Positions 35,914-45,408 of a stretch of 64,000 nucleotides of DNA are shown here, one piece after another. Position 1 is the first letter of the stretch; each line of letters opens with the position of its first letter. Below the pieces are notes generated by a model, which made no database searches, was not told the origin of the DNA, and saw nothing but the letters and a program-made list of their open reading frames with translations. This DNA is from Longitalea arenae. Lineage in GTDB: Bacteria > Bacteroidota > Bacteroidia > Chitinophagales > Chitinophagaceae. The stretch covers positions 1 to 64,000 of the forward strand of contig NZ_JAFFJX010000012.1 in NCBI RefSeq assembly GCF_016924755.1. The letters run 5' to 3'. Made by a program: the position numbers and the translations under genes.

Positions 35914-37170
35914 TTAACTTAGTTTCTTCAAAGCATTTCTAAGCTGACTGATCATTTCGCCGATCTCTTCTTTTTTACAGGTGCCCACACTCAGGCGGTA
36001 CCAGGGCGAAGACTTATCGGCCCCAAAAGCATAAAATGGAACCACGGCCAGTTTAGCTTCATTCAGCAAATAAGCGGTAACATCACTTTGTTGGGTCAGC
36101 GTTTTGCCATCGGCTGTTTTTTTGCCAACCAGGTCTATCTTGATAGTAAGGTAAATGGCGGCCTGTGGCGCAATAGCGTCTACTGAAAAACCTTCGGTCT
36201 TTAATTGCTGCAAACCTGCATAAATTGCACGCAAACGTACTTCCACATCCCCTTTGAATTGCTTCAGGTAACTGTCAATTGCATCTTTATTGTACAGGAA
36301 ACGGGCAACAGCTTTCTGTTCGGCCATAGGCGCCCAGGCGCCCACATGGCTTAAAATAGCTTTCATTTTATCGAGGATCACCTGCGGACCAAATGCCCAA
36401 CCCACGCGTACGCCGGTGGCGGCGAACACTTTGCTGATAGCATCGATGAAAATGGTATAGGCGTGCATGGCCGGGCGTAACGATACAGGGTTGTAATGCT
36501 CAATATCGCCGAAGGTGAGCTGCCAGTACATTTGATCATACATGACGTACAATTTCTTTTCCCCTTCGCCCCGGCGGCTGTTCTCTTCGAGCACCATATC
36601 ACAAATGGCTTCCAGGTCGTGTTTGGTGAAGGTGGTACCGGTAGGGTTTTGCGGCGAACAGAGGGCCAGTAAGCTTGCGCCTTTCAAGTGGGGGCGAATG
36701 TCTTTGGCAATGGGCATAAAGTTATTTTCTGCCCTGGCTTCTATCACTACGTGCTCGGCGCCTACAAAATGGGTATAATGGTTATTGTTCCAGGAAGGAA
36801 CGGCATAGATCACCTTATCTTCCTGGTCACATATTGCCCGGTATAAAGAATAGATCAATGGCCGGCCCCCGGAAGCTACCAGTATTTCAGGAACAGAATA
36901 ATTTAGCTGTTCGCGTTCTTTTAAAAAATGAGCAATGGCTTCCCGCAGGTCTAAATTTCCCTCTGCGGCAGGGTAATTGGTGAAATGATTGCGGTAGGCT
37001 GTGATAATTTCTTCTTCCAACGCTGCAGGAATAGGAAAGATCGCAGGATCAAAATCACCCACAGTAAAATTATAGATCTTTTCTCCTCCCCGGATCTTAT
37101 CGCGTATTTCGCCGCCCAGTTTTACAATTTCCGATCCAATCAAAGTTTCTGCAAGATGGCTGAGTTTCAT
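35914..37170 (-). CDS. PLP-dependent class I/II aminotransferase
   Basis: A 418-residue fold-type I aminotransferase of the aspartate-aminotransferase group. Visible are the substrate-side motif FTVGDFDPAIFPIP, the NPTGTTF loop (about 176-182), the cofactor Asp/Tyr region (VMYDQMYW), and the Schiff-base lysine in DAISKVFAATGVRVGW (about residue 245). Length is typical. Specificity cannot be read from sequence. It is a single-gene unit with a TATTTTTG box at 37190-37197. Confidence 0.9.
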   Translation of the reverse strand: MKLSHLAETLIGSEIVKLGGEIRDKIRGGEKIYNFTVGDFDPAIFPIPAALEEEIITAYRNHFTNYPAAEGNLDLREAIAHFLKEREQLNYSVPEILVASGGRPLIYSLYRAICDQEDKVIYAVPSWNNNHYTHFVGAEHVVIEARAENNFMPIAKDIRPHLKGASLLALCSPQNPTGTTFTKHDLEAICDMVLEENSRRGEGEKKLYVMYDQMYWQLTFGDIEHYNPVSLRPAMHAYTIFIDAISKVFAATGVRVGWAFGPQVILDKMKAILSHVGAWAPMAEQKAVARFLYNKDAIDSYLKQFKGDVEVRLRAIYAGLQQLKTEGFSVDAIAPQAAIYLTIKIDLVGKKTADGKTLTQQSDVTAYLLNEAKLAVVPFYAFGADKSSPWYRLSVGTCKKEEIGEMISQLRNALKKLS

Positions 37171-37189
37171 CTGTAAGTATTAGTTAGTG

Positions 37190-37197
37190 CAAAAATA
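37190..37197 (-). promoter_or_regulatory. -7 box of the aminotransferase promoter
   Basis: The minus strand reads TATTTTTG, 19 bases before the ATG at 37170. A -33 TTG at the usual distance is not evident. Confidence 0.45.
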
Positions 37198-37342
37198 GAT
37201 CATCGTAATCAATACCTTACATCCCTTCACTGTAAGTTTTCACCCTGTCAAACGCCGGAGACCGTGAATTTTTGCAAGTGATTAACAACTTAGTTCTTTT
37301 TATTTTCAATAATTCAGGGATTTTTCTGTTATTGCAATACTT

Positions 37343-38782
37343 ATGAAAAGACTATTATCGCTTACTATACTATTGATAAGCTGTAAGTTAGCTCTGGCGC
37401 AAGGTGGTTACAATATACCTATTACCTTAAAACCCTATAAGAACGCCTATATTTATCTGGGTTATTATTATGGCAAAATGAAAGCCCTGGCCGATTCAGC
37501 CTTGCTGGATGCAAACGGAAAAGGCGCTTTTACCGGCAAAAAGCCGCTCGATGGGGGAATCTACTTTATTGTTTCGCCCAAAAAAGAGATCTTATTTGAA
37601 GTACTGATCGATAAACAACAGCAGTTCTCGATCAGCGCCGATTCTGCAAGCCTGCCCAACAAGGTAGTGTTTACCGGCTCCCCTGATAATTCCCTCTTCC
37701 ATTTGTATACGCGGTTCACCAATCAGATAGGCAGCGAGATCAACAACATAAATGCCAGTTTCGCCTCTGCAAAAAATGAAAAGGATTCCGCTAAGTTGAG
37801 AACCCGGTTAAAACAGCTTACAGACAGAATGCAGTTATATCGCGACAGCATGATCGCCAAAAATCCCAATTCTTTTTTAACTGCCCTCTTCCAGGCGATG
37901 AAAGAACCGGTGATCCCACCTGGGGCCAAACATCCGGGTGGAAAATACGACTCCATGTATGCTTACCAATACTATAAAGCGCATTATTGGGATGGCGTAT
38001 CTTTCAGCGATGGCAGGCTGGTAAGAACCCCCTTCTTTGAAGCAAAGCTGGAAAAATATTATAAAGAACTTGTAGTGCCCAATCCTGATTCAATAAAGCG
38101 GGAAGTAGACCATATGTTGTTGTACGCAAGAAGTAATGCCGAAATGTTCAAATACCTGCTGGTGCATTTTGTTCAGAAATATATCAATCCGGAATACATG
38201 GGCCAGGATGCCGTATTTGTGCATTTGTTTGAAAAATATATCAATACCGGCCAGGCTGAATTCTTTACCGAGAAGTATCGGGAACATGTGAACAAAAGGG
38301 CCTATAGCTTAATGGCTAACCTGATCGGTCAGCCGGCAGCGAACCTCGAGCTGGTAGATACACTTAACAAACCGAATTCTCTATACAATATCAAAAGCGA
38401 TTTCACGGTGATCTGCTTCTGGGACCCCACCTGCAGCCATTGTAAAGAAACAGTTCCTAAGGTGGATTCTATTTACAAAGCCAAATGGAAGAACCAGGGA
38501 GTTACTGTATATGGGGTAATGGTAGATGGCGGACTTGACCTTTGGAAAAAATTCATCAACGATAATAAACTTACCGGATGGACGCACGTATATCAATTGC
38601 CTGCACAACAAAAAGAAGAAGAAGCAGCCGGTAAACCCAATTACCGCCAGTTATACGATGTGTACCAAACCCCCGTTTTGTATCTGCTCGACAAGGATAA
38701 ACACATCATAGCCAAAAAGCTTACCTACCTGCAATTAGATGAAGTGATAGATCTTAAACTTAAAAATAAAAAATCCAATTAG
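37343..38782 (+). CDS. TlpA-like thiol-disulfide protein with DUF4369 and DUF5106 regions
   Basis: A 479-residue exported protein: signal peptide (MKRLLSLTILLISCKLALAQ), an N-terminal DUF4369-like beta domain (about 20-130), a helical DUF5106-like middle (about 135-325) and a thioredoxin-fold C-terminus (about 330-475) with active site CFWDPTCSHCKET, that is a CSHC pair. Such proteins are thought to reduce or exchange disulfides in the envelope of Bacteroidota. The next gene starts 4 bases after its stop, so it is translated together with a parvulin-type foldase, suggesting a joint role in envelope protein folding. Confidence 0.87.
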   Translation: MKRLLSLTILLISCKLALAQGGYNIPITLKPYKNAYIYLGYYYGKMKALADSALLDANGKGAFTGKKPLDGGIYFIVSPKKEILFEVLIDKQQQFSISADSASLPNKVVFTGSPDNSLFHLYTRFTNQIGSEINNINASFASAKNEKDSAKLRTRLKQLTDRMQLYRDSMIAKNPNSFLTALFQAMKEPVIPPGAKHPGGKYDSMYAYQYYKAHYWDGVSFSDGRLVRTPFFEAKLEKYYKELVVPNPDSIKREVDHMLLYARSNAEMFKYLLVHFVQKYINPEYMGQDAVFVHLFEKYINTGQAEFFTEKYREHVNKRAYSLMANLIGQPAANLELVDTLNKPNSLYNIKSDFTVICFWDPTCSHCKETVPKVDSIYKAKWKNQGVTVYGVMVDGGLDLWKKFINDNKLTGWTHVYQLPAQQKEEEAAGKPNYRQLYDVYQTPVLYLLDKDKHIIAKKLTYLQLDEVIDLKLKNKKSN

Positions 38783-38786
38783 CATT

Positions 38787-40733
38787 ATGACTGTTATCAG
38801 TAAAGCGGCGGGTGCTACATTATTGATCTTCATGACTGCCACCGGAAACGCCCAACAGCTTTTCACATACGGCGGAAAAACGGTTACCAGGAATGAGTTT
38901 TTAAAGGCCTACAATAAGAACAATTCGGAAAGCAAACCTACCGAAAAATCGTACCGCGATTACCTGGAACTGTTCATCCGCTTTAAATTGAAAGTACAGG
39001 CGGCGCTCGATAGTAAGCTCGATACCCTGGCCAACCAGCAGGCCGAGCTGCAGAGCTTTCGCAACCAGATCATGGATAGTTATGTGCGCGATGAGGCGAG
39101 TATCAATGAGCTCACCTCGCAAGCTATTATCCGCAGCAGGAAAGACATTCATATTGCCCATATATTCGTAGCTACCCCTAAAGAGGCAACAGAAGCTGAC
39201 ATTAAGAAGGCACAGGAGAAGATCAATGCAGCCTGGAACCAGTTGCAAAAAGGCCAGGATTTCGGCAAGGTAGCACTTGCCTATTCAGAAGATCCCTCCG
39301 TTTCACAAAACAAAGGTGATATCGGCTATATTACCTCGCTGGTACTGCCCTACGAACTGGAAAATGCGGTTTACGCCACCGCTCCCGGAAAATATTCGGC
39401 GCCTGTTCGCAGCAAAGCAGGTTTCCATATTTTCAGGAACCTGGGAGAACGGGAAGGACTGGGCAGAATGAAAGTAGCCCAGATCTTACTGGCATTTAAA
39501 CCAGAAGATACAGACGCCCAGAAAGAAGCAACCAGGAAAAGAGCCGATTCTATTTATAATGTATTGACCAATGGCAGTGATTTTAAAGTACTTGTTACAA
39601 AATTCAGTGACGATAATGTTTCCTGGCGTACCAACGGTGAAATGATGGAGTTTGGGGTGGGACAGTACGAACTTCCATTTGAAAATGCTGTTTTTTCCCT
39701 GAAGAAAGATGGCGAGATCAGTAAGCCCTTATTGACCAGTTATGGCTACCATATTATTAAGCGTTTGCAATGGAAGCCGGCAGGCGGTGATACGGCCAAT
39801 GCGCAGCTCCGCGAAGAATACAAACAGCGCATACTGCAAAGCGACAGATTCCATGTGGCGCAAAAAATGTTGTTGAAGAAAGTGATGCAGCTCACCGGCT
39901 TTAAAAAGAATAAATTCAACGAGCATCACCTGTTTGTCTTCGCCGACAGTGTGTTGGAAAATAAACGCATTCCGGTTTTTGCAGATCTGAATGCGAAAAC
40001 ACCTTTGTTCACCTTTACTAAAAAAACGGTGACCGTAAAAGATTTTCAGGATAACCTGGAAAGCATACGCAATTATGAAACCATGAAATATGGTAAAACC
40101 AAAGCGCAATTGTTTGAAGAATTCATTGAAGTAAGCGCCTTTGATTATTACCGGCAACACCTCGAAGAATTCAATAAAGAATTTGCCTACCAGCTCAACG
40201 AGTTCAAAGAAGGCAACCTGTTATTTGAGATCATGCAGCGCAAGATCTGGGATCCCGCTTCGACAGATTCAGCAGGATTAAAGAAATATTATACAGCGCA
40301 TAAAGACAAGTACTGGTGGGATGCCAGCGCGGATGCCATCATTTTTACAGCCGGCAATGAAAATGCATCGGAGGAGTTCAGAACTAAAATAAAAGAGAAT
40401 TATAAAGACTGGAAGAAATTGATCGAGAACAGTGGCGGGCAATTACAGGGCGATTCGGGCCGCTTTGAATTAGCGCAGATCCCTGTCGTTGGAAGAACAA
40501 ATTTTACCGAAGGCCTGGTTACAGCCAATGTAAAAAACGAAGCAGATAATTCCGTAACATTCGCTTATATCGTTAAGGTATATATGGATCGGGAACCCCG
40601 TGGGTTTGCCGATGCCCGTGGTTTTGTGATCAATGATTACCAGGTAGAACTTGAAGAAAAATGGATCGCCGAATTAAAGAAAAAATATCCGGTAAAAATA
40701 AATGAGGCGGTAGTTGCAGGACTTACCAAATAA
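38787..40733 (+). CDS. Parvulin-type peptidyl-prolyl isomerase, exported
   Basis: A 648-residue foldase with signal peptide (MTVISKAAGATLLIFMTATGNAQ). Two rotamase (PpiC) domains are evident: about 110-215 (IHIAHIFVATPKEATEADIK ... SKAGFHIFRNLGER) and 225-325 (MKVAQILLAFKPEDTDAQ ... SYGYHIIKRLQWKPAG). A long C-terminal region (330-648) lacks recognisable motifs. It is related to, but longer than, the SurA-like protein at 23718-25091. Co-transcribed with the thioredoxin-like gene 4 bases upstream. Confidence 0.9.
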   Translation: MTVISKAAGATLLIFMTATGNAQQLFTYGGKTVTRNEFLKAYNKNNSESKPTEKSYRDYLELFIRFKLKVQAALDSKLDTLANQQAELQSFRNQIMDSYVRDEASINELTSQAIIRSRKDIHIAHIFVATPKEATEADIKKAQEKINAAWNQLQKGQDFGKVALAYSEDPSVSQNKGDIGYITSLVLPYELENAVYATAPGKYSAPVRSKAGFHIFRNLGEREGLGRMKVAQILLAFKPEDTDAQKEATRKRADSIYNVLTNGSDFKVLVTKFSDDNVSWRTNGEMMEFGVGQYELPFENAVFSLKKDGEISKPLLTSYGYHIIKRLQWKPAGGDTANAQLREEYKQRILQSDRFHVAQKMLLKKVMQLTGFKKNKFNEHHLFVFADSVLENKRIPVFADLNAKTPLFTFTKKTVTVKDFQDNLESIRNYETMKYGKTKAQLFEEFIEVSAFDYYRQHLEEFNKEFAYQLNEFKEGNLLFEIMQRKIWDPASTDSAGLKKYYTAHKDKYWWDASADAIIFTAGNENASEEFRTKIKENYKDWKKLIENSGGQLQGDSGRFELAQIPVVGRTNFTEGLVTANVKNEADNSVTFAYIVKVYMDREPRGFADARGFVINDYQVELEEKWIAELKKKYPVKINEAVVAGLTK

Positions 40734-40806
40734 GTTTTAAACCTAATGCAATTGTGCTGGTCAAAGTTTGACTTTTACTAAAATAACCCTGTAAAAACTA
40801 TCCACT

Positions 40807-41505
40807 ATGATCTCAAAACGATTGATTAATTTATTGATTATCAGTTGTATTTCCACTGCCTCTTTTGCTCAGACCGATGCTGCCTGGTTAAAAGGCGGTG
40901 TAAATTTTGCGAATGTATCTTATAATAGCGAAGGCGAAGTAGATGATGCCAACATGTTGACTTCTTTTCACGTTGGTATTACAGGCGACATAAACATTGC
41001 AAAGGTACTGGCCATTCAACCGGGCATTTTGTTTACGGGCAAAGGATCCAGGATTCAAAGCGGCAGCCCGAACGATGTAACCTATTATAAAGCTACTGTT
41101 AACCCTTTGTACATTGAAGTACCTGTAAATCTCGTTTTTAAATTGCCCCTCCCATCCGACGGATCAAATATCTTCTTTGGCGCTGGTCCTTATATAGCAA
41201 TGGGCGTCGGCGGAAAAAGAAAAATCGAGGGCAAGTATTTGAATGTGGCGTTCAGCGGCAAGGAAAAGATCGAATACAGCAATGATGACCCTTCTACCTT
41301 TAACAATGAAGAAGGTACCGGATTAGGCGTCATGAGAAGATTTGATTACGGCTTTAATGGTACAGCGGGATTTCAGTTTAAGAGTACAATGCTGGCCGTT
41401 AATTATGGGTATGGCCTGGCAAAACTGCAATCCGGTTCAAACAATTCAGCGGACAATAATAATAAACACCGGGTATTGAGTATATCTGTTGGCTTTAGAT
41501 TATAA
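40807..41505 (+). CDS. PorT-family outer membrane beta-barrel protein
   Basis: A 232-residue exported protein with signal peptide (MISKRLINLLIISCISTASFAQ) and the OMP_b-brl_2 pattern: WLKGGVNFANVSY, SFHVGITGDI, LAIQPGILFTGKGS and a C-terminal strand HRVLSISVGFRL. It resembles PorT-like barrels; ligand or partner unknown. It is 73 bases downstream of the parvulin gene and ends before a strong hairpin, so it could be the last gene of that envelope operon. Confidence 0.82.
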   Translation: MISKRLINLLIISCISTASFAQTDAAWLKGGVNFANVSYNSEGEVDDANMLTSFHVGITGDINIAKVLAIQPGILFTGKGSRIQSGSPNDVTYYKATVNPLYIEVPVNLVFKLPLPSDGSNIFFGAGPYIAMGVGGKRKIEGKYLNVAFSGKEKIEYSNDDPSTFNNEEGTGLGVMRRFDYGFNGTAGFQFKSTMLAVNYGYGLAKLQSGSNNSADNNNKHRVLSISVGFRL

Positions 41506-41520
41506 TGTATTATAAGAAAC

Positions 41521-41561
41521 ACCGGGAGCTTCGGTAACAATGCGTACCAAAGGCTCCCGGT
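41521..41561. terminator. Hairpin between convergent genes
   Basis: ACCGGGAGC (41521-41529) pairs with GCTCCCGGT (41553-41561); an inner GGTA/TACC stem extends it, and TTCCTTTTG follows. It can end the barrel gene transcript and perhaps the opposing one. Confidence 0.7.
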
Positions 41562-41593
41562 TTCCTTTTGCCTCCAATTGATCTCCTGCTTGT

Positions 41594-43138
41594 TCACCGT
41601 ATCTCGTAGATATAGAGGCTGGTATTTTGCAATAAAAGTTTTTCTTTCAAAATAAGAAAAGGAAAAGCGGCATAGTCTTTTTTCGAAACCAGGTAGCGGA
41701 TCGGAAATTGTTTAAGGGATTCATAGCGATTATCGGTCCAGCTACCGTAATACCTGCATTTCAAATAATAACAAAGTTGTGTTGATTCTGTACTATAGCC
41801 ATCAGAAGCAATAGACTGATGGCGCAGAAATGCCAGTTGCGGTAAATGCTGGTAAAAGCTTTTATAATATTGGTATTCGCCTGAACTGCGGGCTAATTTA
41901 CGCTGGCCCATGATGGCAAATGGTATGATACTTACCGCCAGCAAAACTGCCATAACAGGCATGAAGATCTTTTTATGTAGGAACTGCCATGCCAGCTGTA
42001 CAATGAAAAAAAGGAACAGGTGAAAAAGAATAATGCAAACCAGGACATACCGGTCAAGAACAAAGAGCGGCAGGTACAACAACGGATAACAAATAAAGAA
42101 CAAGGCGATCTTGTAGATGCTTTTATTATATTTAATGGTGAGCTTCTTTCGGTTTATATATAACACTAAGAGGGAAATGCCAAACACAAACCACTTGGCG
42201 CCGGTTGAATCAAGATAATTGATGAGGGTTACCAGCGATTTTCTGATCAGGTTTACCTGGTGCGAAAAGCTTCGCCCGTCGGCAAGCGGCGACCAGCCAT
42301 ATTCATCTAACAAATGTGCCGGGTTTGTGTGGGCGCTATATGCTTTTTCATAAGGAGGCGCATATAAATTTACGTCAGTGGGATATGATTTACCCCAATC
42401 AGGGCTCATGAAATTATGGTTGAACCGGCCTGCCGTGGTAACAACCGGCTTGCCTTCATGAATACTCAACACGGCTATCCAGGAACAGGAAAGCAATAGA
42501 AATACAGCGTATGCTTTCAATAGAGGCCAACGTTCTTTAGCAGGGGCGGATCTTTTATTTATAAATGTGAGCAATACCGATATACCCATGAATATGTTGA
42601 CCGGTACAAAATTGTATAACTTTGAAAAATAAGCACAAGCTGCTGCCAAGCCAGCCAGCAGCGGCATTCGTTTGTCAAATACAAATTGCGCATCTGTGAC
42701 CAGCAAGAGGAACCAGCAACAAAATACGGCAGCCATGAGGTCGGGCGTTAAAGCCGACATGGCATAGAATAGCATCAACAGGAGGGCATACAGGCTGAAT
42801 ATGCCATAAAAAAGAAGATGGGTAATATACCGGCTGGCCAGCTTGCAGAGAATATACAGGCCAATCCCTGCAACGAAGAAGTTGATCACATAACAGCTTT
42901 GTAATAACGGCAGTCCCGCCAGTGTACAAACGCATAAAATCCAGCAGTACATGGGCGACCAAAACCCATTAATGGCGTGTTGCCAATCGCCCTCCGCATA
43001 TCTTTCAGCAATATTGATATAAGATAGGGTGTCGTTATTTAAGAATTTGTGGTAGCTGAACTGGAAGTATAGCCCAACAACGGCTCCAATAACAAACAGG
43101 CTGGCGGTGAGTATTTGTAAGCCTGCTTTTTTGGTCAT
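41594..43138 (-). CDS. Polytopic membrane protein, GT-C glycosyltransferase-like
   Basis: A 514-residue protein with about ten to twelve hydrophobic segments and a short soluble C-terminal part. The first periplasmic loop contains FLNNDTLSYINIAERYAEGD, with the acidic residues after helix 1 seen in GT-C (ArnT/PMT-like, DUF2029-type) glycosyltransferases that use polyprenyl-phosphate sugars. The membrane topology is clear; the enzymatic role is inference. Downstream of metF on the same strand but separated by a terminator. Confidence 0.7.
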   Translation of the reverse strand: MTKKAGLQILTASLFVIGAVVGLYFQFSYHKFLNNDTLSYINIAERYAEGDWQHAINGFWSPMYCWILCVCTLAGLPLLQSCYVINFFVAGIGLYILCKLASRYITHLLFYGIFSLYALLLMLFYAMSALTPDLMAAVFCCWFLLLVTDAQFVFDKRMPLLAGLAAACAYFSKLYNFVPVNIFMGISVLLTFINKRSAPAKERWPLLKAYAVFLLLSCSWIAVLSIHEGKPVVTTAGRFNHNFMSPDWGKSYPTDVNLYAPPYEKAYSAHTNPAHLLDEYGWSPLADGRSFSHQVNLIRKSLVTLINYLDSTGAKWFVFGISLLVLYINRKKLTIKYNKSIYKIALFFICYPLLYLPLFVLDRYVLVCIILFHLFLFFIVQLAWQFLHKKIFMPVMAVLLAVSIIPFAIMGQRKLARSSGEYQYYKSFYQHLPQLAFLRHQSIASDGYSTESTQLCYYLKCRYYGSWTDNRYESLKQFPIRYLVSKKDYAAFPFLILKEKLLLQNTSLYIYEIR

Positions 43139-43171
43139 GTTGAGTGGGTTTATATGATCGTATAAATAACG

Positions 43172-43213
43172 AAGGGTTTAGCAAAGCATTGTAATACCTG
43201 GCTAAACCCTTCC
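43172..43213 (-). terminator. Terminator of metF
   Basis: Perfect 12-bp stem: GAAGGGTTTAGC (43172-43183) with GCTAAACCCTTC (43202-43213), 18-base loop, followed on the minus strand by GTTATTTATA. It lies between metF and the membrane-protein gene. Confidence 0.75.
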
Positions 43214-43232
43214 TTATAAAAAGCTTTTTGAG

Positions 43233-44186
43233 TTACCTGATCTCTTTTACTACGTTGTAGATCACCTTCGGTTTTCCCAATGTATAATAATGCAGCACGG
43301 GAACGCCGGCCTTTTTCAATTCTTTCGACTGCAGCAGCAACCACTCGGTGCCTACTTTTTCCACATCTGCATCCGTTTTACAGTTCATGATCTCATTGCT
43401 GAGGTCATCGGGAATATCAACATGGAAGGTGCGCGGAATAACAGACAGTTGTTTTTTGCTGGTAATAGGCTTCAATCCCGGAATGATGGGAATATTGATA
43501 TCGTTCTCACGGCAACGTTTTACGAAATCAAAATATTTCTGGTTATCGAAGAACATTTGCGTTACTACATAATCGGCGCCGGCGGCAACCTTGGCTTTTA
43601 AAAAGGCCAGATCGGTTTGCAGGTTGGGCGCTTCAAAATGTTTCTCAGGATAACCGGCTACGCCAATGCAAAAATTGGTGCGGAAGCCATCGCGGATATC
43701 TTCTTCGAGGTAAATGCCGGTATTCAGGTTTTGAACCTGTTTCAGCAGGTCCAGTGCATACTGGTTACCCCCTTGTTCTGGTTCAAATACGGTTTCATTC
43801 TTGGCGGCATCACCCCGTAAGACCAGTACATTGTCAACGCCGATAAAATGCAGGTCGATCAGGGCGTCTTCTGTTTCCCGTTTGTTAAAGCCACCACAGA
43901 TCAGGTGAGGAACTGCGTCTACCCTGTAATGGTTCATCAGGGCAGCGCAAATGCCAACGGTACCCGGGCGTTTGCGCACTTCTACTTTCTCAAAAGTGCC
44001 ATCTGCCTTTTTCTTGAAAACATGCTCACTGCGGTGATAGGTAACATTGATGAAAGAAGGTTTGAATTCCATCAAAGGATCCAGATGTTCGTATATCGAG
44101 TTGATGGTCTTTCCTTTTAACGGGGGCAATATTTCGAAAGAAATAAGTGAATCTTTTGCCTGACGGATGTGGTCAATGACTTTCAT
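43233..44186 (-). CDS. metF: 5,10-methylenetetrahydrofolate reductase
   Basis: A 317-residue FAD-dependent TIM-barrel enzyme that makes 5-methyl-THF for methionine synthesis. Family motifs: SFEILPPLKGKTINSIYEHL at the N-terminus, FINVTYHRSEH, PHLICGGFNKRETEDALIDL, VLRGDAAKNE, and AGADYVVTQMFFDNQKYFDF. Length is typical of bacterial MetF. In the 275 bases upstream I looked for a SAM-type riboswitch and found none. Confidence 0.96.
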   Translation of the reverse strand: MKVIDHIRQAKDSLISFEILPPLKGKTINSIYEHLDPLMEFKPSFINVTYHRSEHVFKKKADGTFEKVEVRKRPGTVGICAALMNHYRVDAVPHLICGGFNKRETEDALIDLHFIGVDNVLVLRGDAAKNETVFEPEQGGNQYALDLLKQVQNLNTGIYLEEDIRDGFRTNFCIGVAGYPEKHFEAPNLQTDLAFLKAKVAAGADYVVTQMFFDNQKYFDFVKRCRENDINIPIIPGLKPITSKKQLSVIPRTFHVDIPDDLSNEIMNCKTDADVEKVGTEWLLLQSKELKKAGVPVLHYYTLGKPKVIYNVVKEIR

Positions 44187-44434
44187 GTAAATTAAGACAG
44201 TTTTTCAAAGGCCTCACCATTATGCCCGTTTCTGAACAGAACACCGGTGCACCTTGCATGTATGCTATTTATTTATGTAAATGAACCCAATTTGTACCAT
44301 TGAATATAAGCGCATTAGTAAAAATGCGCAGGTTTATGCCGTAAATCCGGCCTGCAAACATAAGGCAGGAAATCCGGATGGCAAATAGCTGTTAAATTAC
44401 CGTACCGGAACCCTTCTATTTAAATTAGTTCTGG

Positions 44435-44442
44435 TATTTTTG
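44435..44442 (+). promoter_or_regulatory. -7 box of the lptB promoter
   Basis: TATTTTTG, exact TAnnTTTG match, 19 bases before the TTG start at 44462. This predicts a very short 5' leader (about 12-14 bases). No convincing -33 TTG. Confidence 0.5.
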
Positions 44443-44461
44443 CCGGAAACCTTAAATACAA

Positions 44462-45247
44462 TTGGTCAGCGAGATTTATACACAGGAACTTGTAAAAATT
44501 TACCGTAACCGTACCGTGGTAAATCATGTTTCGGTAAACGTTAAACAAGGTGAAATAGTAGGGTTGCTGGGTCCGAACGGAGCCGGAAAAACCACTACGT
44601 TCTACATGGTGGTCGGTTTAATTAAACCAGATGAAGGTAAAGTATTCCTTGATCAGCAGGAGATCACCAAACTCCCTATGTACAAACGGGCCCAGATGGG
44701 CATTGGTTATCTGCCCCAGGAGGCTTCGGTATTCCGTAAGCTGAGTGTGGAAGATAACATAAAGGCCGTACTTGAAATGACAAAGCTTACCAAAGCCCAG
44801 CAACGTCAGAAACTGGAAAGCCTGCTCGATGAGTTCCGACTGCACCATGTGCGCAAGAACAATGGTGATTCCCTGAGCGGAGGCGAACGCCGCAGAACAG
44901 AAATAGCCAGGGCATTGGCTGTGGATCCTAAATTCATATTACTGGACGAGCCATTTGCCGGGGTTGATCCCATTGCCGTAGAAGATATCCAGGCAGTGGT
45001 AGCCCGCCTAAAATATAAGAACATCGGCATTTTGATCACCGACCACAACGTAAATGAAACGCTCTCTATTTGTGACCGCGCTTACCTGTTGATCGATGGA
45101 AAGATCTTCCAGCATGGTACGGCCGAAGAACTGGCCGAAAATGAACAGGTACGCCGCCTGTACCTCGGCCGCAATTTCGAATTACGCCGCAAAGATTACC
45201 TGCACGAGGAAGCACTGCGGGGTATGGACATTACGCCCAACAAATAG
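44462..45247 (+). CDS. lptB: LPS export ABC transporter ATP-binding protein
   Basis: A 261-residue ABC ATPase that powers lipopolysaccharide extraction from the inner membrane as part of LptB2FG. Walker [10 protein letters not shown] (37-45), Q-loop [11 protein letters not shown], signature [15 protein letters not shown], Walker [14 protein letters not shown] and the LptB-typical [19 protein letters not shown] are all present. The C-terminus is extended by about 15 residues relative to E. coli. The frame has no ATG at its beginning; TTG at 44462 is used as start. Confidence 0.95.
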   Translation: MVSEIYTQELVKIYRNRTVVNHVSVNVKQGEIVGLLGPNGAGKTTTFYMVVGLIKPDEGKVFLDQQEITKLPMYKRAQMGIGYLPQEASVFRKLSVEDNIKAVLEMTKLTKAQQRQKLESLLDEFRLHHVRKNNGDSLSGGERRRTEIARALAVDPKFILLDEPFAGVDPIAVEDIQAVVARLKYKNIGILITDHNVNETLSICDRAYLLIDGKIFQHGTAEELAENEQVRRLYLGRNFELRRKDYLHEEALRGMDITPNK

Positions 45248-45408
45248 CCGGGGCTGGTCCGTTTATTGCATAAAAGATAGCACGTCAATTAGTTATTAAC
45301 ATTTTGGGACGTATAAGGCCAGTTTTAGAGGGATATTCGCGCTGACCTTATGCCGCCTGATGTTTATTCCGTCAAATTCTTTATTTTGCCGGTGTTGAAA
45401 CTCCTATT

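Noticed and set aside
44187-44434. Possible SAM riboswitch upstream of metF
   Set aside because: I looked for SAM-I and SAM-II core sequences on the minus strand and found none; only generic short stems such as a GGTGCACC palindrome.
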